In this document: piece by piece, positions 12,343 to 28,429 of the stretch | Layout of the letters: every line of letters starts with the position of its first letter | How positions within the stretch are numbered: position 1 is the first letter of the stretch | Assembly (NCBI GenBank): GCA_027604705.1 | Contig: JADHYV010000002.1 | Span: forward strand, 806,001 to 870,000 | Origin: Allomyces arbusculus | Taxonomy: Eukaryota > Blastocladiomycota > Blastocladiomycetes > Blastocladiales > Blastocladiaceae | Direction: 5' to 3' | DNA: 64,000 bases | Translations under genes and position numbers: made by a program | Notes under the pieces: generated by a model | What the model saw: the letters and a program-made list of their open reading frames with translations, nothing else | What the model was told of the DNA's origin: nothing | Databases searched by the model: none

Positions 12343-13418
<1,076 letters not shown>

Positions 13419-13733
13419 GGTGGTGATGATGCGGGTGGTGCGGGAGCGTGCGTGCGGGCGAGCGAGCGAGCGAGAGGTCGACGCGCCTGCTGGGCGCTGG
13501 GTGCTGGGCGACGGTGCAGGAGGGGGGACGGTCACACGCGCCTCGTGTGCCCACACGGATCTCTCTGCCAAACCATGTGCCTGCGTTTCACGTGCATGAC
13601 AGAGACACGACTTCATTCGCAAATGACAATCCGACGAGCACCTAAATACCAAGCATCAACTTGCAACTCGCTCCGACACGACGCGCAAAAGCCGGAATAC
13701 GAGACAAACGAAGCTGCCAGAATATACATCTAC

Positions 13734-14446
13734 TCAGCGCAGGGCGGCCCGAGCAGCGCTGTTCCGGGCCAGCCAGAGCACCAAGGCGAGCGGCACAACG
13801 AGGAACGGCAGGTAAAACGCGATTAATATGGCGCGATTGGTCGCTGTGAGCTGATCTTGCGCGACAAAGTACGGCAGGATCGGAAACAAGGTTGTTGCCG
13901 TGTGCGCGCCGTAAACCATCAGCAGCGTGCGAACCCACGGAATCGACAGGCGTTTGACTAGGGAGGGGAGGGGGGGCAGAGAAATAGTAGAGCGTCAAGG
14001 CCAGTTCCAACGACCTTCTCCACCCAGATTTCAGGACCGAGCGTACCGTCAGCAAACGCCCACGCGCCCACGAAAAACACAGGCAGCTGGAAGACGAGTT
14101 CGCCCACCAACATCACGTGGAACCACATTCGATCCTGGCTCCGAGCCGCGTCGACTGGATGATCCATGAGCGGGTCCTTGAACGTTGAGATGTACCAAGC
14201 GTGCACTGCCTGCAGCGCGCGCAGCATGATGTTTTGGTGCACCCACGGCAGGCCCTGCGCGTCCATGATCAATGTGATAGGGATGTGAGCTAGAAAAAAG
14301 CCGCGGAAGAAGGCGAGAGCCCATGACGACGACGACGTGTTGTCCTTGAGCACCGTCGAGGCAAGTGGCGGCGCTGGGTCCTCGAGAGCGGCGGCACTCT
14401 GGCTGGCAGCGGGGCGACGGCGTGGGGCTAAGGAATCGCTGATCAT
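13734..14446 (-). CDS. TMEM97: TMEM97/sigma-2 receptor-like EXPERA protein
   Basis: Four-span ER/endolysosomal membrane protein of the EXPERA family (TMEM97, the sigma-2 receptor, linked in animals to sterol handling). Family features in order: FFRGFFLAHIPITLIMDAQG (TM1), STFKDPLMDHP after the first loop, MLVGELVFQLPVFFVGAWAF (TM2), then after one intron MVYGAHTATTLFPILPYFV (TM3, with the HTMTTL-like element) and LIAFYLPFLVVPLALVLWL (TM4). The intron at about 14018-13957 joins PEIWVEK to VKRLSIPWVRT. The start is set at Met 14446 (MISDSLAP). The frame stays open upstream to another Met near 14554, which would add a basic N-terminal extension. Divergent from the gene at 14677 over about 230 bp. 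The acidic residues in TM1 (Asp of LIMD) and TM2 (Glu of GELVF) that the family uses for ligand binding are both present. Confidence 0.86.
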
Positions 14447-14676
14447 GGTGGTCGTGCAATGCTCCAAGTAGTCGGCCTTGGCGCGGAGGTGTCGCTCGCG
14501 TTGTCGCGACAGCGAGCGGGACCGAACCTGCGACGCGCGCCAACACGATGTCATGTCTCGTCGTGTCTCGCAGCGTGTTGCGCAGATCACAACCGAGCTG
14601 ACCGACACCGCCTGACACGGCGGCTGGCACGCAACGCGCCACGACACGTTGAACTGAGCTCTCTGCTGCCGCTGCC

Positions 14677-15429
14677 ATGGACCAAGTTGCTGCACCGGAC
14701 GCTCGTGACCCGGCACCACCAGCGCCGACACCGGCACTCGCGGCGGTAGACATGCCGCTGCCGCAATCCGCGCCGACGCTCAACACGCCTTCCGCGGGGA
14801 TACCTCGACGTGCCGGCTACGCACCGCTGTCACTCTCCCTTCTCCGCTTTGCCACTGCCTCGGGCGCATTGACCGCCGCTCCGACATTCATGGGCGCTCT
14901 GCGACGGAGCGGATTCGCGCTGTCCGTTCGCTCACTTGGCACACGCGTCCTGTCACTGTCACGGCGGATTCCAGCTCAAGCGGTCGCGGCGACGGCGGCG
15001 TGCAGCACGGCACGCTTGGTCGTGTCTGGGTCTCCCACATGGCGCGCGTTTAAGCGCGTCACCCAGTCGGCGCACATGGTCTACGCGCACTCGACGCCGC
15101 GGCTCCTGACGGTGCTCGCTGCGCTTTTGCTGGCCTTGTTCCAAGTCCCACTGCTCGAGTTGAGTGAGGACGAGGATGGCGACGACGTGTCGTTCACGAG
15201 CCATTCCAGTTGGGACGACGATGACGACGACGACGACTATGTGGACGGCGATGACATTGGCGCGCCAACTGCCGGTGATTCAGTTGATGCTGCTGAGCAA
15301 ACTGTGGGCTCGACGTCCGAGTCGCTGCCGCTCTCGGACCAGTTGCTCGAACACTCGGATCGCGGCGGCGCTGGATTTGCAGTTCGTGGCGGTTTCGATC
15401 TCGGCGGCCGTGCTCGCTCAGACGCTTGA
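14677..15429 (+). CDS. Unrecognised single-span membrane protein with acidic tail
   Basis: I do not recognise this 250-residue protein. The ATG has a good context (GCTGCCATGG) and the frame is uninterrupted. Residues 1-45 are Pro/Ala-rich; 45-145 are basic and Ser/Arg-rich with weak hydrophobic patches. One clear membrane segment, LLTVLAALLLALFQVPLL, follows at about 146-164. After it comes a strongly acidic, Ser-rich cytosolic-type tail with a run of Asp (WDDDDDDDDYVDGDD). The positive-inside rule would place the N-terminus in the cytosol. It is divergent from TMEM97. Lineage-specific membrane protein is the most that can be said; codon use matches its neighbours. Confidence 0.55.
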   Translation: MDQVAAPDARDPAPPAPTPALAAVDMPLPQSAPTLNTPSAGIPRRAGYAPLSLSLLRFATASGALTAAPTFMGALRRSGFALSVRSLGTRVLSLSRRIPAQAVAATAACSTARLVVSGSPTWRAFKRVTQSAHMVYAHSTPRLLTVLAALLLALFQVPLLELSEDEDGDDVSFTSHSSWDDDDDDDDYVDGDDIGAPTAGDSVDAAEQTVGSTSESLPLSDQLLEHSDRGGAGFAVRGGFDLGGRARSDA

Positions 15430-16024
15430 CCTGTGACGCTCATGTCCTGATGCGATGCGGCGAGTCGTTTTTCTCCGCATTCCACCGACGTCGCACCGCC
15501 CCGCGCTCGTCAATGGTCTCCGCGCGAATTTGTAATTGCAGTGCGTCGGGTCAACGCTCGACCCGCAGCTCATTTCTGGGGCCTTGTTCCGCTTGGGTCC
15601 TTGTATCCAGATAGCGGTGCCATAAACCATTTTGTTGTCCGTTGTTTGTTGCAGCAGCATGTGTGAGTTGAGGTGAGTTGAGAATGCACGAGCATCAGAA
15701 ATGTGATTTGGCGTGCGGATTGTTACACCAGTTTCGTCGTGATCGCGAGCCGCTTTGCCTGCCTTCGCCTCTTTCTCGCCTCTTTCTCATCCTCACACAT
15801 CCTCACCATCAAGCTGGCGGCGCCTCCAGAAACGGTCGGCCCTCCGCGACTCTCCGCGACTGATATTCACTTTGCCTGCGCTCTCTGCAACTTGCTGCAC
15901 AGCTGGCGCATTGCTCGCGCCAAATACTATCCTGTCCACCACGACTTACATCGACACTACCAGCGCACCCGCTCAAGCCCATCACTTGCTGTCTGGACCA
16001 GCACGCAACCATCATCGAGTCGCC
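15430..16024. other. Intergenic region upstream of tyrosinase
   Basis: About 0.6 kb that should contain the tyrosinase promoter and 5' UTR. Base composition is less GC-rich than the flanking genes, with pyrimidine-rich stretches at about 15760-15800. No gene or distinct motif recognised. Confidence 0.4.
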
Positions 16025-17924
16025 ATGCCGGCCCGTAATAGCGCGCACCGACCAAGGAAGGGTCGAGATGATGCCTTGGTGTTCGCTTTGACCGTTTTAC
16101 TTGGCGTTTTTGCCGTCGCGCTGGTCGTTTCGGCAACAGCAGCAGCAACGTCGGTCACGACCGACCCGTCGCTCATTCATCCGCCGCTCGACGACGGCGG
16201 CCCTCAGGCGAATGGCTACAAGGTCTTTCACGGCGCACCCGTACCCGCCAACTGGCCTGTCGTCTTTGCTGCCGTCCCACCTGGGCTCGACCTGTCGAAC
16301 CACGGGCCTGCGCCCAACTTCCAAGACGCTGACCCGAACAAGTACACGTGGAGTTTTGGCCAAGCGCCCGGCGAGCGTGCCGTACCCGTACCGTGCACGG
16401 TAGAGGGCTTCCCGAACCAGCCCTGCGTCAGCAAGGTCGTCGAGTACACGTTCCACGGGCACGGCCAGTTCCACGCCGTCTGCACCGTGACTGACCCGCA
16501 GAACGCGACCGTCGCGGTCCTTTCCATCATGGTCCCGATTGCCGCGAAACCCATCCAGCTCGCGCGCCGGAAAGCCATCCGCCGCGAGTTTCGCGACTGG
16601 CTAATGCCCGACTGGCACCGGTACACGGTGGCCGTGAAAGGGCTACGGGCGATGCGCGTCTGGGACCACGTGGCGCTCGTGCACGCCAACTCGTTTCTCA
16701 ACTTTACGGCCTCGACGCCCGGGTCAAACAGTCGGTCGGTCGCGCACTCGTCGCCCGCGTTCTTGCCGTGGCACCGCGCCTACATGCGCATTTTGGAACG
16801 ATTGATGCAGAAGTTCCTGCGTGACGATGCATTTGCGGTGCCGTACTGGGACTGGACCATGGACGCACGTGGGGCCACGCTCAACATGTCGCTCTACCCG
16901 ACGAATCACCCGTCGCACGAATGGCTGAGCCAGTGGAAACCGTCGCGCGCGTCGCCGATTTCGCTGTTCACGGACCGATACGTTGGGCCCGATGGTGACC
17001 CAAAGCACCACGATGCCGTGCCAACAGGTCCGTTTTGTTCGCCCGTCGGTGGGAACCCGAACTGCACGGAAGAGTTCTATATTCCTGTGCGGTTCAATCT
17101 CGGCTCGATCGTTTTGCAGCGCCGGATTGGCCGCCAGTCGGGCGCGATATTGCCAACGGCCGCGCAGGTCGCCAAGATGATGCGTGTGACCGAGTACGAT
17201 ACGGCGCCGTTTGGGTCCAAGTGGAGCGACAAGTATGCTGAGCTCGGGCTCAGGTCGTTCCGCGGGCTCTTGGAGGGGTGGAGCGGTGTTGATTCGGATA
17301 TTGGCGGCATGCATAACGATGTGCACCAGTGGGTCGGCGGAGCAATGGTACGGCACTTCTCGAAACTTCCGTGCGAAAGGGAAAGCACCGATCACCGCGC
17401 TAACCTGCCCCCCCCCCCCCCCCCCTCATTTCGGGTAGCTCAACGTGCAATATGCCATCATGGACCCGGCGTTCATCCTCCACCACGCGTTCGTCGACAA
17501 GCTCTTCTACGAGTGGCAGCTGCAGCACGAATGCTTCACGGCCGACTGCCACCGTCCGCGGCCGCAGGACCTGGACGCGTCGATTCCGGGCGTGGAAATG
17601 ACGCCCAACGGCCCGATCCTGCGCGGGCACATGTTCGACGACGACCTGTCCCCGTGGCGCCTCACGACGCGCGACGTGTGGCTCGCCGAGAGCACGGGCG
17701 ACAGCATCTTGTCCGAGTTCGGGTGGGCCCAACCAGGCGAGCCGCGCGCGTGGCTCGACGACGATCCCGTGACGGTGACTGAGACGAGCGCCAATACGAC
17801 CGTCGCGGCGGGATCGAAGGACGAGGCACGGTCGAGTGCCGTGGAGAGCGTGACCGTCGTTGGGTCGCTGTGGACTGCGGCTATTTTGGCATCCGTTTGC
17901 TTATTGCTTTCTCCCCTTGTTTGA
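16025..17924 (+). CDS. Membrane-anchored tyrosinase with N-terminal PKD-like domain
   Basis: Type 3 copper monooxygenase that oxidises phenols to o-quinones, the first step of melanin-type pigments and cell-wall crosslinking. Two exons (16025-17347, 17439-17924) give 602 residues. All six copper ligands are visible: CuA His in RVWDHVALVH and in AHSSPAFLPWHRAYM, followed by PYWDWT; CuB His in GMHNDVHQW and in DPAFILHHAFVDKLFYEWQ. An N-terminal signal anchor (FALTVLLGVFAVALVVSATA) and a C-terminal hydrophobic end (LWTAAILASVCLLLSPLV), suited to a GPI signal or tail anchor, imply secretion and surface attachment. Between the anchor and the copper domain, at about residues 60-170, lies a beta-rich PKD/Ig-like region with YTWSFG and YTFHGHGQFHAVCTV. 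Several NxS/T sites are present. The intron (donor GTACGG) carries an 18-base C run before its acceptor. Confidence 0.93.
17408..17425 (+). repeat. Poly-C tract (C18) in tyrosinase intron
   Basis: Eighteen consecutive C residues end 13 bases before the acceptor AG of the only tyrosinase intron, in the position of the polypyrimidine tract. Confidence 0.9.
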
Positions 17925-18898
17925 TCTATTTTTGACGCGCTTGCGCGATTTCTTTTTGCCCGCCGTGCTGGAAAAGTTTTCTCCTCCCCTCTCATAGAAT
18001 TTGCCACCCTTCACGGCGCTCTTGGTGCTCGCTCCAAACCGTACCCTGTTTGATTATTGAATGTCTATTTCGCTCCTGGTCAATGAATGGAATACAGCAC
18101 TTCGATCCAGCACTCAGCACTCGTGATGCAGAGCGGTCGAGTATCTATCTCCTCTGCTTTGACTGCTTTGAGCCGGGAAGAAAAGAACACAAGCGGACAT
18201 TCTTTGTGACTGCAGAAAAGGTCATGTCTGCTGCGTGGTAAAGGCAAGGCGATTTGACGGCAAGGGAAGCAAAAAGCATCTGCGCAGTATGGTAGGGAAA
18301 AGTTGAAGAAAAAACAAATGATAAAATGAATCCCCAGGCATCACGAAGCATGGCCACGTCTGCATCATGGACATAAATGCCGGAGGCTGCTGACCCCGGC
18401 ATGTATCGCCAGACCAACAGAACCAACAACCCACAACGTCATGCTCGGCAAGAACCACAGCTGCGAACCTACCGGTGACTTGCTGGCCGGAACAAGCTTA
18501 TGTTGAGTGCCGACCGCATCAGCAGACTTGAGGGTGCCGCGCTTTGCACTGGCCGTCCACGACTTGTATTCAAGCTGACAGAACCAAAAAAAGCGCGGCG
18601 CACATCCGCGGCGAGGCCATCCAAATTGCCGGCAACCCACAGCCCCATGCTCGCGTTGTCTCGTCACGCTCAAGTCATCGCAAGTTGACTGCTGAAACGG
18701 AAGAACAAGGAGCAAGATGAGTCCCATTACAGTCTGCTTAATCCGATCCAGTTTTCAGTCATTGCTTTGGATGTGTTTGAAGGTTGCAATGTGAGCGAGG
18801 AAAGGTTGACAAGCAATCGCTTCTATTCGTGATTCAGCAAAAATGGAAAGAACAACAATGAGGGGTAATAAAAAGACATCGCGCGACTGCACTGCGTC
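17925..18898. other. Convergent spacer, possible small secreted ORF
   Basis: About 1 kb between the convergent stops of tyrosinase and the ABC transporter. On the minus strand, 18727-18365 encodes 120 residues that start with a signal-like MGLILLLVLPFQQSTC and end with a hydrophobic stretch WVVGSVGLAIHAG. It could be a small surface protein, but codon use is unlike the neighbours and chance ORFs of this size occur here. Confidence that it is a gene is low. Confidence 0.25.
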
Positions 18899-23494
<4,596 letters not shown>

Positions 23495-24750
23495 GGCAGC
23501 GCGAGGTGTCGAGGTGGTCAATGAGAATGGGTGGACGTTGGTTGGCGAGCGAGTTGGCGGTAGTGATCACTGCTGATCGCGGGCAGGTAGCGGCGCGGTT
23601 CGACTTGAGCAACGTCGTGTCAACGAGCGAGCGTGAGTTGCCATCGGGGTGCGGGGGACCAATGCGTATTTATTGCAGCGCGAGCAGTAACCCTCGAGAG
23701 TCGAGGTGACGATCGATAAATGTACGCGCAAGCGCCAAGGCGCGCTCCTCGCGGGCGATGGCACGACGAGCAACAGAAATGCGGGGGTTTCGTGTAGTTC
23801 GTGCGCCGCCTGGACGTTTCGTGAAAGGGTGAACCCTACAAACGGCGGTCGCGACGCGATGGTGGCGACAGGACGACGAACAAAAATGGGGGCGCGCGGG
23901 AGTGGTCCGGGTCGGTGCCGCTGACCGGCGCGCGGGCGCGCAAGGGCCGGCTTGGGAACAGGGTGGACGTGAGGACTTGTTTCGACTCGTTGCATCTCGG
24001 CGTCTTTGGCCGAGGTGGTTGGTCTGGTTGGCTGCGGGCAAGTCTGGCAAGTTGGCGGTGGTGGTGTGGCAACGTCGGCGGCGATCTGGTCGCGATCACA
24101 AGGCCAAAATCGGGCAATCATTCGGCAGAGCGGGTGGGCACAAAGGGGTTGGCCGTGCGGCGTCGCCGGCCGTGCTGCATTTGTGTCATCCCCGCCTGTG
24201 TGGCGCCCTTGAGAACCATGCCTTACGTAACTATCATGGCTGATGCAGGGAAAACCGCCACGTTTCCGTGTGCATTCGCTTTCTGCTGCTTTCCGCGGTC
24301 GATCATTTTTCGATTTCGCTGGTCCTGCGCGGCTTTCATCACCACGCCGGCCAGCAAGACGCGTCTCGCGCGCGCCGCACGCGCAACGACGCCGGTCACC
24401 ACGCTGCCAGCGCCGCCGGCCGGAGCGCGCGCGTGTTGCAGCATGCATTCCACCCGAACGAACGCGGGAACGCAAGAATGAAATTGAATGCAAATGGCGT
24501 GTTGTGAAGGCGCGCGCCGCGCCGCCCGGCCCTGCAGCGCGCGCTGCGCGGGACCCGCACCAGTCAAAGTCGCGGCGGTTTTTGTTCTACTCAAAGTCGC
24601 TGCCACCACGCGTGCGCTCCCATCGCATCGCATCGATGCCCGCCGCCCGCACATAAATCTCACCGCCGCGCGCGATCCTCTCTCTCCCGCTCGGCTCGCA
24701 CGCGCTCCTGTCCACGACGCACGGCTCTGAGCACAACCCGATCCACCACC
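23495..24750. other. Divergent promoter region, ABC transporter / phosphoglucomutase
   Basis: About 1.26 kb between divergent starts. Chance reading frames reach 300 codons here because of high GC, but none has recognisable content. A TATA-like AATAAATAC lies on the minus strand near 23667, and an ATAAAT near 24652 on the plus strand, each 100-170 bp upstream of its start codon. Confidence 0.4.
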
Positions 24751-26527
24751 ATGGCCCCGACCCGCCGCCTCGTCGCGCTCGACGCGCCCTTCACCGACCA
24801 GAAGCCCGGCACCTCGGGCCTGCGCAAGCGCGTCAAGGTCTTCCAGCAGCCGCACTACACCGAGTCGTTTGTCGCCGGTATTCTCGCTGCGGTCCCGGAG
24901 CCCGCTGCGGGCGCGTCGGGCCACACGCTCGTCGTCGGTGGCGACGGCCGCTACTACGGCCAGGAAGCCGCACAGCTGATCATTCGCATGGCTGCGGCGA
25001 CCGAAGGCAAGGTTGCCAAGATCATTGTCGGCCACAAGGCGATCCTGTCGACGCCCGCCGCGTCGAACTTGATCCGCAAGCGCCAGGCCGTAGGTGGCAT
25101 CTTGCTCACGGCCTCGCATAACCCGGGCGGTCCCAACAACGATTTCGGCATCAAGTACAATGTGAGCAACGGCGGGCCCGCGCCCGAGGGGATCACCAAC
25201 AAGATCTACGACTTTACCAAGACGCTCAAGGAGTATGCGATCATGGAGGACTTGCCTGAGGTCGACTTGAGCGAGATTGGCACGCACCAGGCCGGCGATC
25301 TCGAGGTCGAGGTTGTCGACTCTGTTGCCGACTACGTCGAGCTGTTGCACAGCATTTTCGACTTTGCCAAGCTGCGTGCCTTCTTTACGGCGCGGCCCGA
25401 CTTCAAAGTGCTCGTCGACTCGATGCACGGCGTCACGGGCCCGTACGCGCAACGGATTTTCGGCGAGGAGCTCGGCCTTGGCGCCGGCGCGGTCATGAAC
25501 GCGACGGTTCTGCCCGACTTTGGCGGTACAATTTTCTGCTCACAAAAAAACGCTCCGGATCACGACTGAAACTCACCCAAACACGCATTTACTTTCTTCC
25601 CCACGCAAAGGCGGCCACCCGGACCCGAACCTCACCTACGCACATGACCTCGTGGAGCGCGTGTGGCGCGACGAAATCGACTTTGGCGCGGCATCCGACG
25701 GCGACGGCGACCGCAACATGATCATTGGCGCGCACAAGACGTTTGTGAACCCGTCCGACTCGGTCGCTGTGATTGCGCACTGGGCGACCAAGGCGATCCC
25801 CTACTTCAAGAGCGGCCTGAACGGTGTTGCGCGCTCGATGCCGACGAGCGGTGCGCTCGACCGCGTGGCCACCAAGCACGGTTTGACGTGCTACGAGGTG
25901 CCGACGGGCTGGAAGTTCTTTGGCAACTTGATGGACGCGCAGCGGCTGTCGATTTGCGGCGAAGAGTCGTTTGGCACTGGGTCCGACCATATTCGCGAAA
26001 AGGACGGCATCTGGGCCATGATGGCGTGGCTCTCTATCCTGGCGGCGTTTGCCGAGGCCAACCCGGGCGCCGAAGTGTCGCTGCGCGCCGTGCTCGCCGA
26101 CTTCTACGCGCAGTACGGCCGCCACTACTTTGCGCGGTACGACTACGAGGACGTGTCGAGCGACGGCGCCAAGGGCATGATGGCCGAGCTGCGCGCCAAC
26201 TTGCCGGCCGCCGGGTCGCTGGTCCTCGGCAACGCCGACATGGTCGTGCAGGAGTCGGGAGATTTCAGTTACACGGACCCGGTCGATGGGTCATTCACGT
26301 CGGGCCAGGGGCTCTACGTTCGGCTCGAGAACGGGTCGCGGTTCGTGTTCCGGCTGTCAGGCACGGGGTCGCAGGGTGCCACGATCCGGCTCTATGCCGA
26401 GCAGTACCACGCGTCGCAGGTCGACCTCGACCCGCAGCAGGCGCTGGGCCCACTGCTCCAGGCCGCGCTGGCGGTCGCCAAACTGCAGGAGTACACGGGC
26501 CGCGACGCGCCGACGGTCATCACGTAA
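24751..26527 (+). CDS. PGM1: Phosphoglucomutase
   Basis: Cytosolic alpha-D-phosphohexomutase interconverting glucose 1-phosphate and glucose 6-phosphate, linking glycolysis to glycogen, trehalose and cell-wall sugar synthesis. Two exons (24751-25525, 25611-26527) give about 563 residues, the normal eukaryotic PGM length. Active-site phosphoserine loop [18 protein letters not shown]; the N-terminal substrate segment [11 protein letters not shown]; metal-binding loop [10 protein letters not shown]; sugar-specificity loop [18 protein letters not shown]; phosphate-binding loop [14 protein letters not shown], all intact. The intron splits [12 protein letters not shown] in a conserved place with donor GTACAA. 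The frame begins [20 protein letters not shown] with a CACCATGG start context. Function is not in doubt. Confidence 0.97.
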
Positions 26528-27136
26528 ATCCGAGGTGTCGCTGCTGGCTGCGGAGTCGAGCCAAGAGGCGTGTTTGCAGAGTCGTTGATGGTTGGTTGCA
26601 TTTCCATCGGGTTTTTGTTGCCCCTTCACTAGCCCCCCAAGTCCGCCCATTTCGTCGAGTTGAGTTGCGCACGAGTTCATTTGTTGTTGTCCATATATCT
26701 GATCGATGACGTCTTTACGTTATTTCTTGCCGTTGAGCCACGTCTGACGGGCTGGCGAATGGCGCACTTACTCTTGTGCAAGTACGAGATGCTGCACCTG
26801 AGTCGTGGTTCGAACCGGGGACCTTGAGGAAGTGTCGTGCGTGGATGGGCGTGGCGGCACGGTCACGTGCGAATCGCAACGCGCTCCTCGTCATGATCGT
26901 CAGAGAGCAAAACCGGCAGTAACGGCCAGCCGCGACCACCGTCACCGCCAACGACCACCACGACGCGCTTGTCGACCAGCTGCAGCACGCGATCCGCTCA
27001 CGCAAGTCGAAACTCTGCCACGCAAGCTGCTCACCGCGCAGGAACCCATCCATCGACGACCTACGAGACGCGTTTCGAGAAACCAGCGGCTGCAATCCCC
27101 CGCGTCACAACAACCAACCATTGAACCGACATCAAC
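26528..27136. other. Intergenic region upstream of proteasome alpha3
   Basis: About 0.6 kb holding the phosphoglucomutase 3' end and the proteasome-gene promoter. A stretch at 26752-26822 has A-box- and B-box-like sequences (TGGCGAATGG, GGTTCGAACC) but does not fold as a tRNA. Confidence 0.4.
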
Positions 27137-28103
27137 ATGGCGCGCCGTTACGATTCACGCACGACCATCTTCTCGCCGGAAGGTGCGCGCGCACGCTCGC
27201 GTGCTCCGCGTTACTGCCAGAATCGCGTCCTGATCCGCGCTCGATATGACGCTAGGCCGCTTGTACCAGGTCGAGTATGCCATGGAGGCCATCTCGCACG
27301 CCGGCACGGCGCTCGGCGTGACGTGCCCCGAGGGCATTGTTTTGGCCGCCGAGAAGAAGGTCACGTCCAAGCTGCTCGAGACGGGCTCGTCGGCCGAGAA
27401 GATTTACATCCTGCACGAGTACGCTCACCTTGCTGCACGTGTCCGCGTCGATTACACGCTCACATTCAGCGTGCCCGTTTGAATAGCAAAATGATCTGCG
27501 CCGTGGCCGGTATCACGTCCGACGCGAATAACCTGATCCAGTATACGCGGCGCGTCGCGCAGTCGCACCTGCTCACCTACAACGAGGATATGCCCGCCGA
27601 ACAGCTGGTGCAGCGGCTGTGTGATCTCAAGCAAGGGTACACACAGTACGGTGGGTTGCGCCCCTACGGTGTCTCGTTCCTCTACGCGGGCTACGACGAC
27701 CATTTCGGATTCCAGCTCTACCACTCGGACCCGTCGGGCAATTACTCGGGGTGGAAGGCGACGTGCATTGGCGCCAACAACGGCGCGGCCACGTCGATGC
27801 TCAAGTCTGAGTACAAGGACGAGGAGATGAAGACGGTCGAGGACGCGAAACAGCTTGCCGTCAAGGTGCTGGCCAAAACCATGGACGCGACCACGTTGAC
27901 GTCCGAAAAGCGTACGCTGCATTTTTGTGCCGGCCTTGCCTGTGTGATATCAAAACTCACGGACTTTCCTGACGCTGATAGTTGAGTTCGCGCTCATCAC
28001 CAAGAACGCGCAGGGCGAAATCGTCTTCAAGATCTTTTCGCCAAGCGAGATCGACGACCTGCTGAAGAAGTACTCGCCGCCCGCGACCGAGGGCCAGTCT
28101 TGA
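27137..28103 (+). CDS. PSMA4: 20S proteasome subunit alpha3 (PSMA4/Pre9)
   Basis: Alpha-ring subunit of the 20S proteasome, non-catalytic, involved in gating the core particle. The alpha-type N-terminus [16 protein letters not shown] joins [20 protein letters not shown] across an intron; then [72 protein letters not shown] and [11 protein letters not shown]-type [12 protein letters not shown], all specific to the alpha3/PSMA4 group. Four exons with introns near 27182-27250, 27418-27488 and 27913-27981; donors GTGCGC, GTACGC, GTACGC. The last exon ends [17 protein letters not shown], about 250 residues in total as usual. No anomalies. Confidence 0.95.
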
Positions 28104-28326
28104 TTTTGCTTCAATTCATTTTTTGTGAGTGGGCGCAGGAACGGCGGTGCCGGCGCATGTCGTGACGCTGCAGCAGGCTCGGCACCTGGTACATACAAGC
28201 AATTTGATTTCATGGTTTCACGAATCCAATTGGGACCCGAACGGAACTCAGTGTCGACTGAAGAGAAGGCGAAGGGCCAAAGGTAGTGAAGGATCAAGGA
28301 AAACTAACGCTATTCCAAATTCCTAA

Positions 28327-28386
28327 GCTTTACGCAAACCAGTCATAACCCAGTGCGCTTTACGCAAACCAGTCCGAACCCAGTGC
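28327..28386 (+). repeat. 30-bp direct repeat, two copies
   Basis: Two head-to-tail copies of a 30-bp unit starting GCTTTACGCAAACCAGTC, at 28327-28356 and 28357-28386, differing at two positions. They lie between the proteasome gene and the 3' end of the GPCR pseudogene. Confidence 0.85.
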
Positions 28387-28429
28387 AGCCCGACTCTCGC
28401 ATCCTCACGGCATGCAAAGCGCTCGCTCA

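Noticed and set aside
23567-24493. A 308-codon minus-strand frame in the divergent promoter region
   Set aside because: Arg/Ala/Pro-rich without motif and lying in the expected promoter of two well-supported genes.
26752-26822. tRNA-like A box (TGGCGAATGG) and B box (GGTTCGAACC) on the plus strand
   Set aside because: No matching acceptor stem and the T-arm sequences do not pair on either strand; GGTTCGAACC is simply a palindrome.
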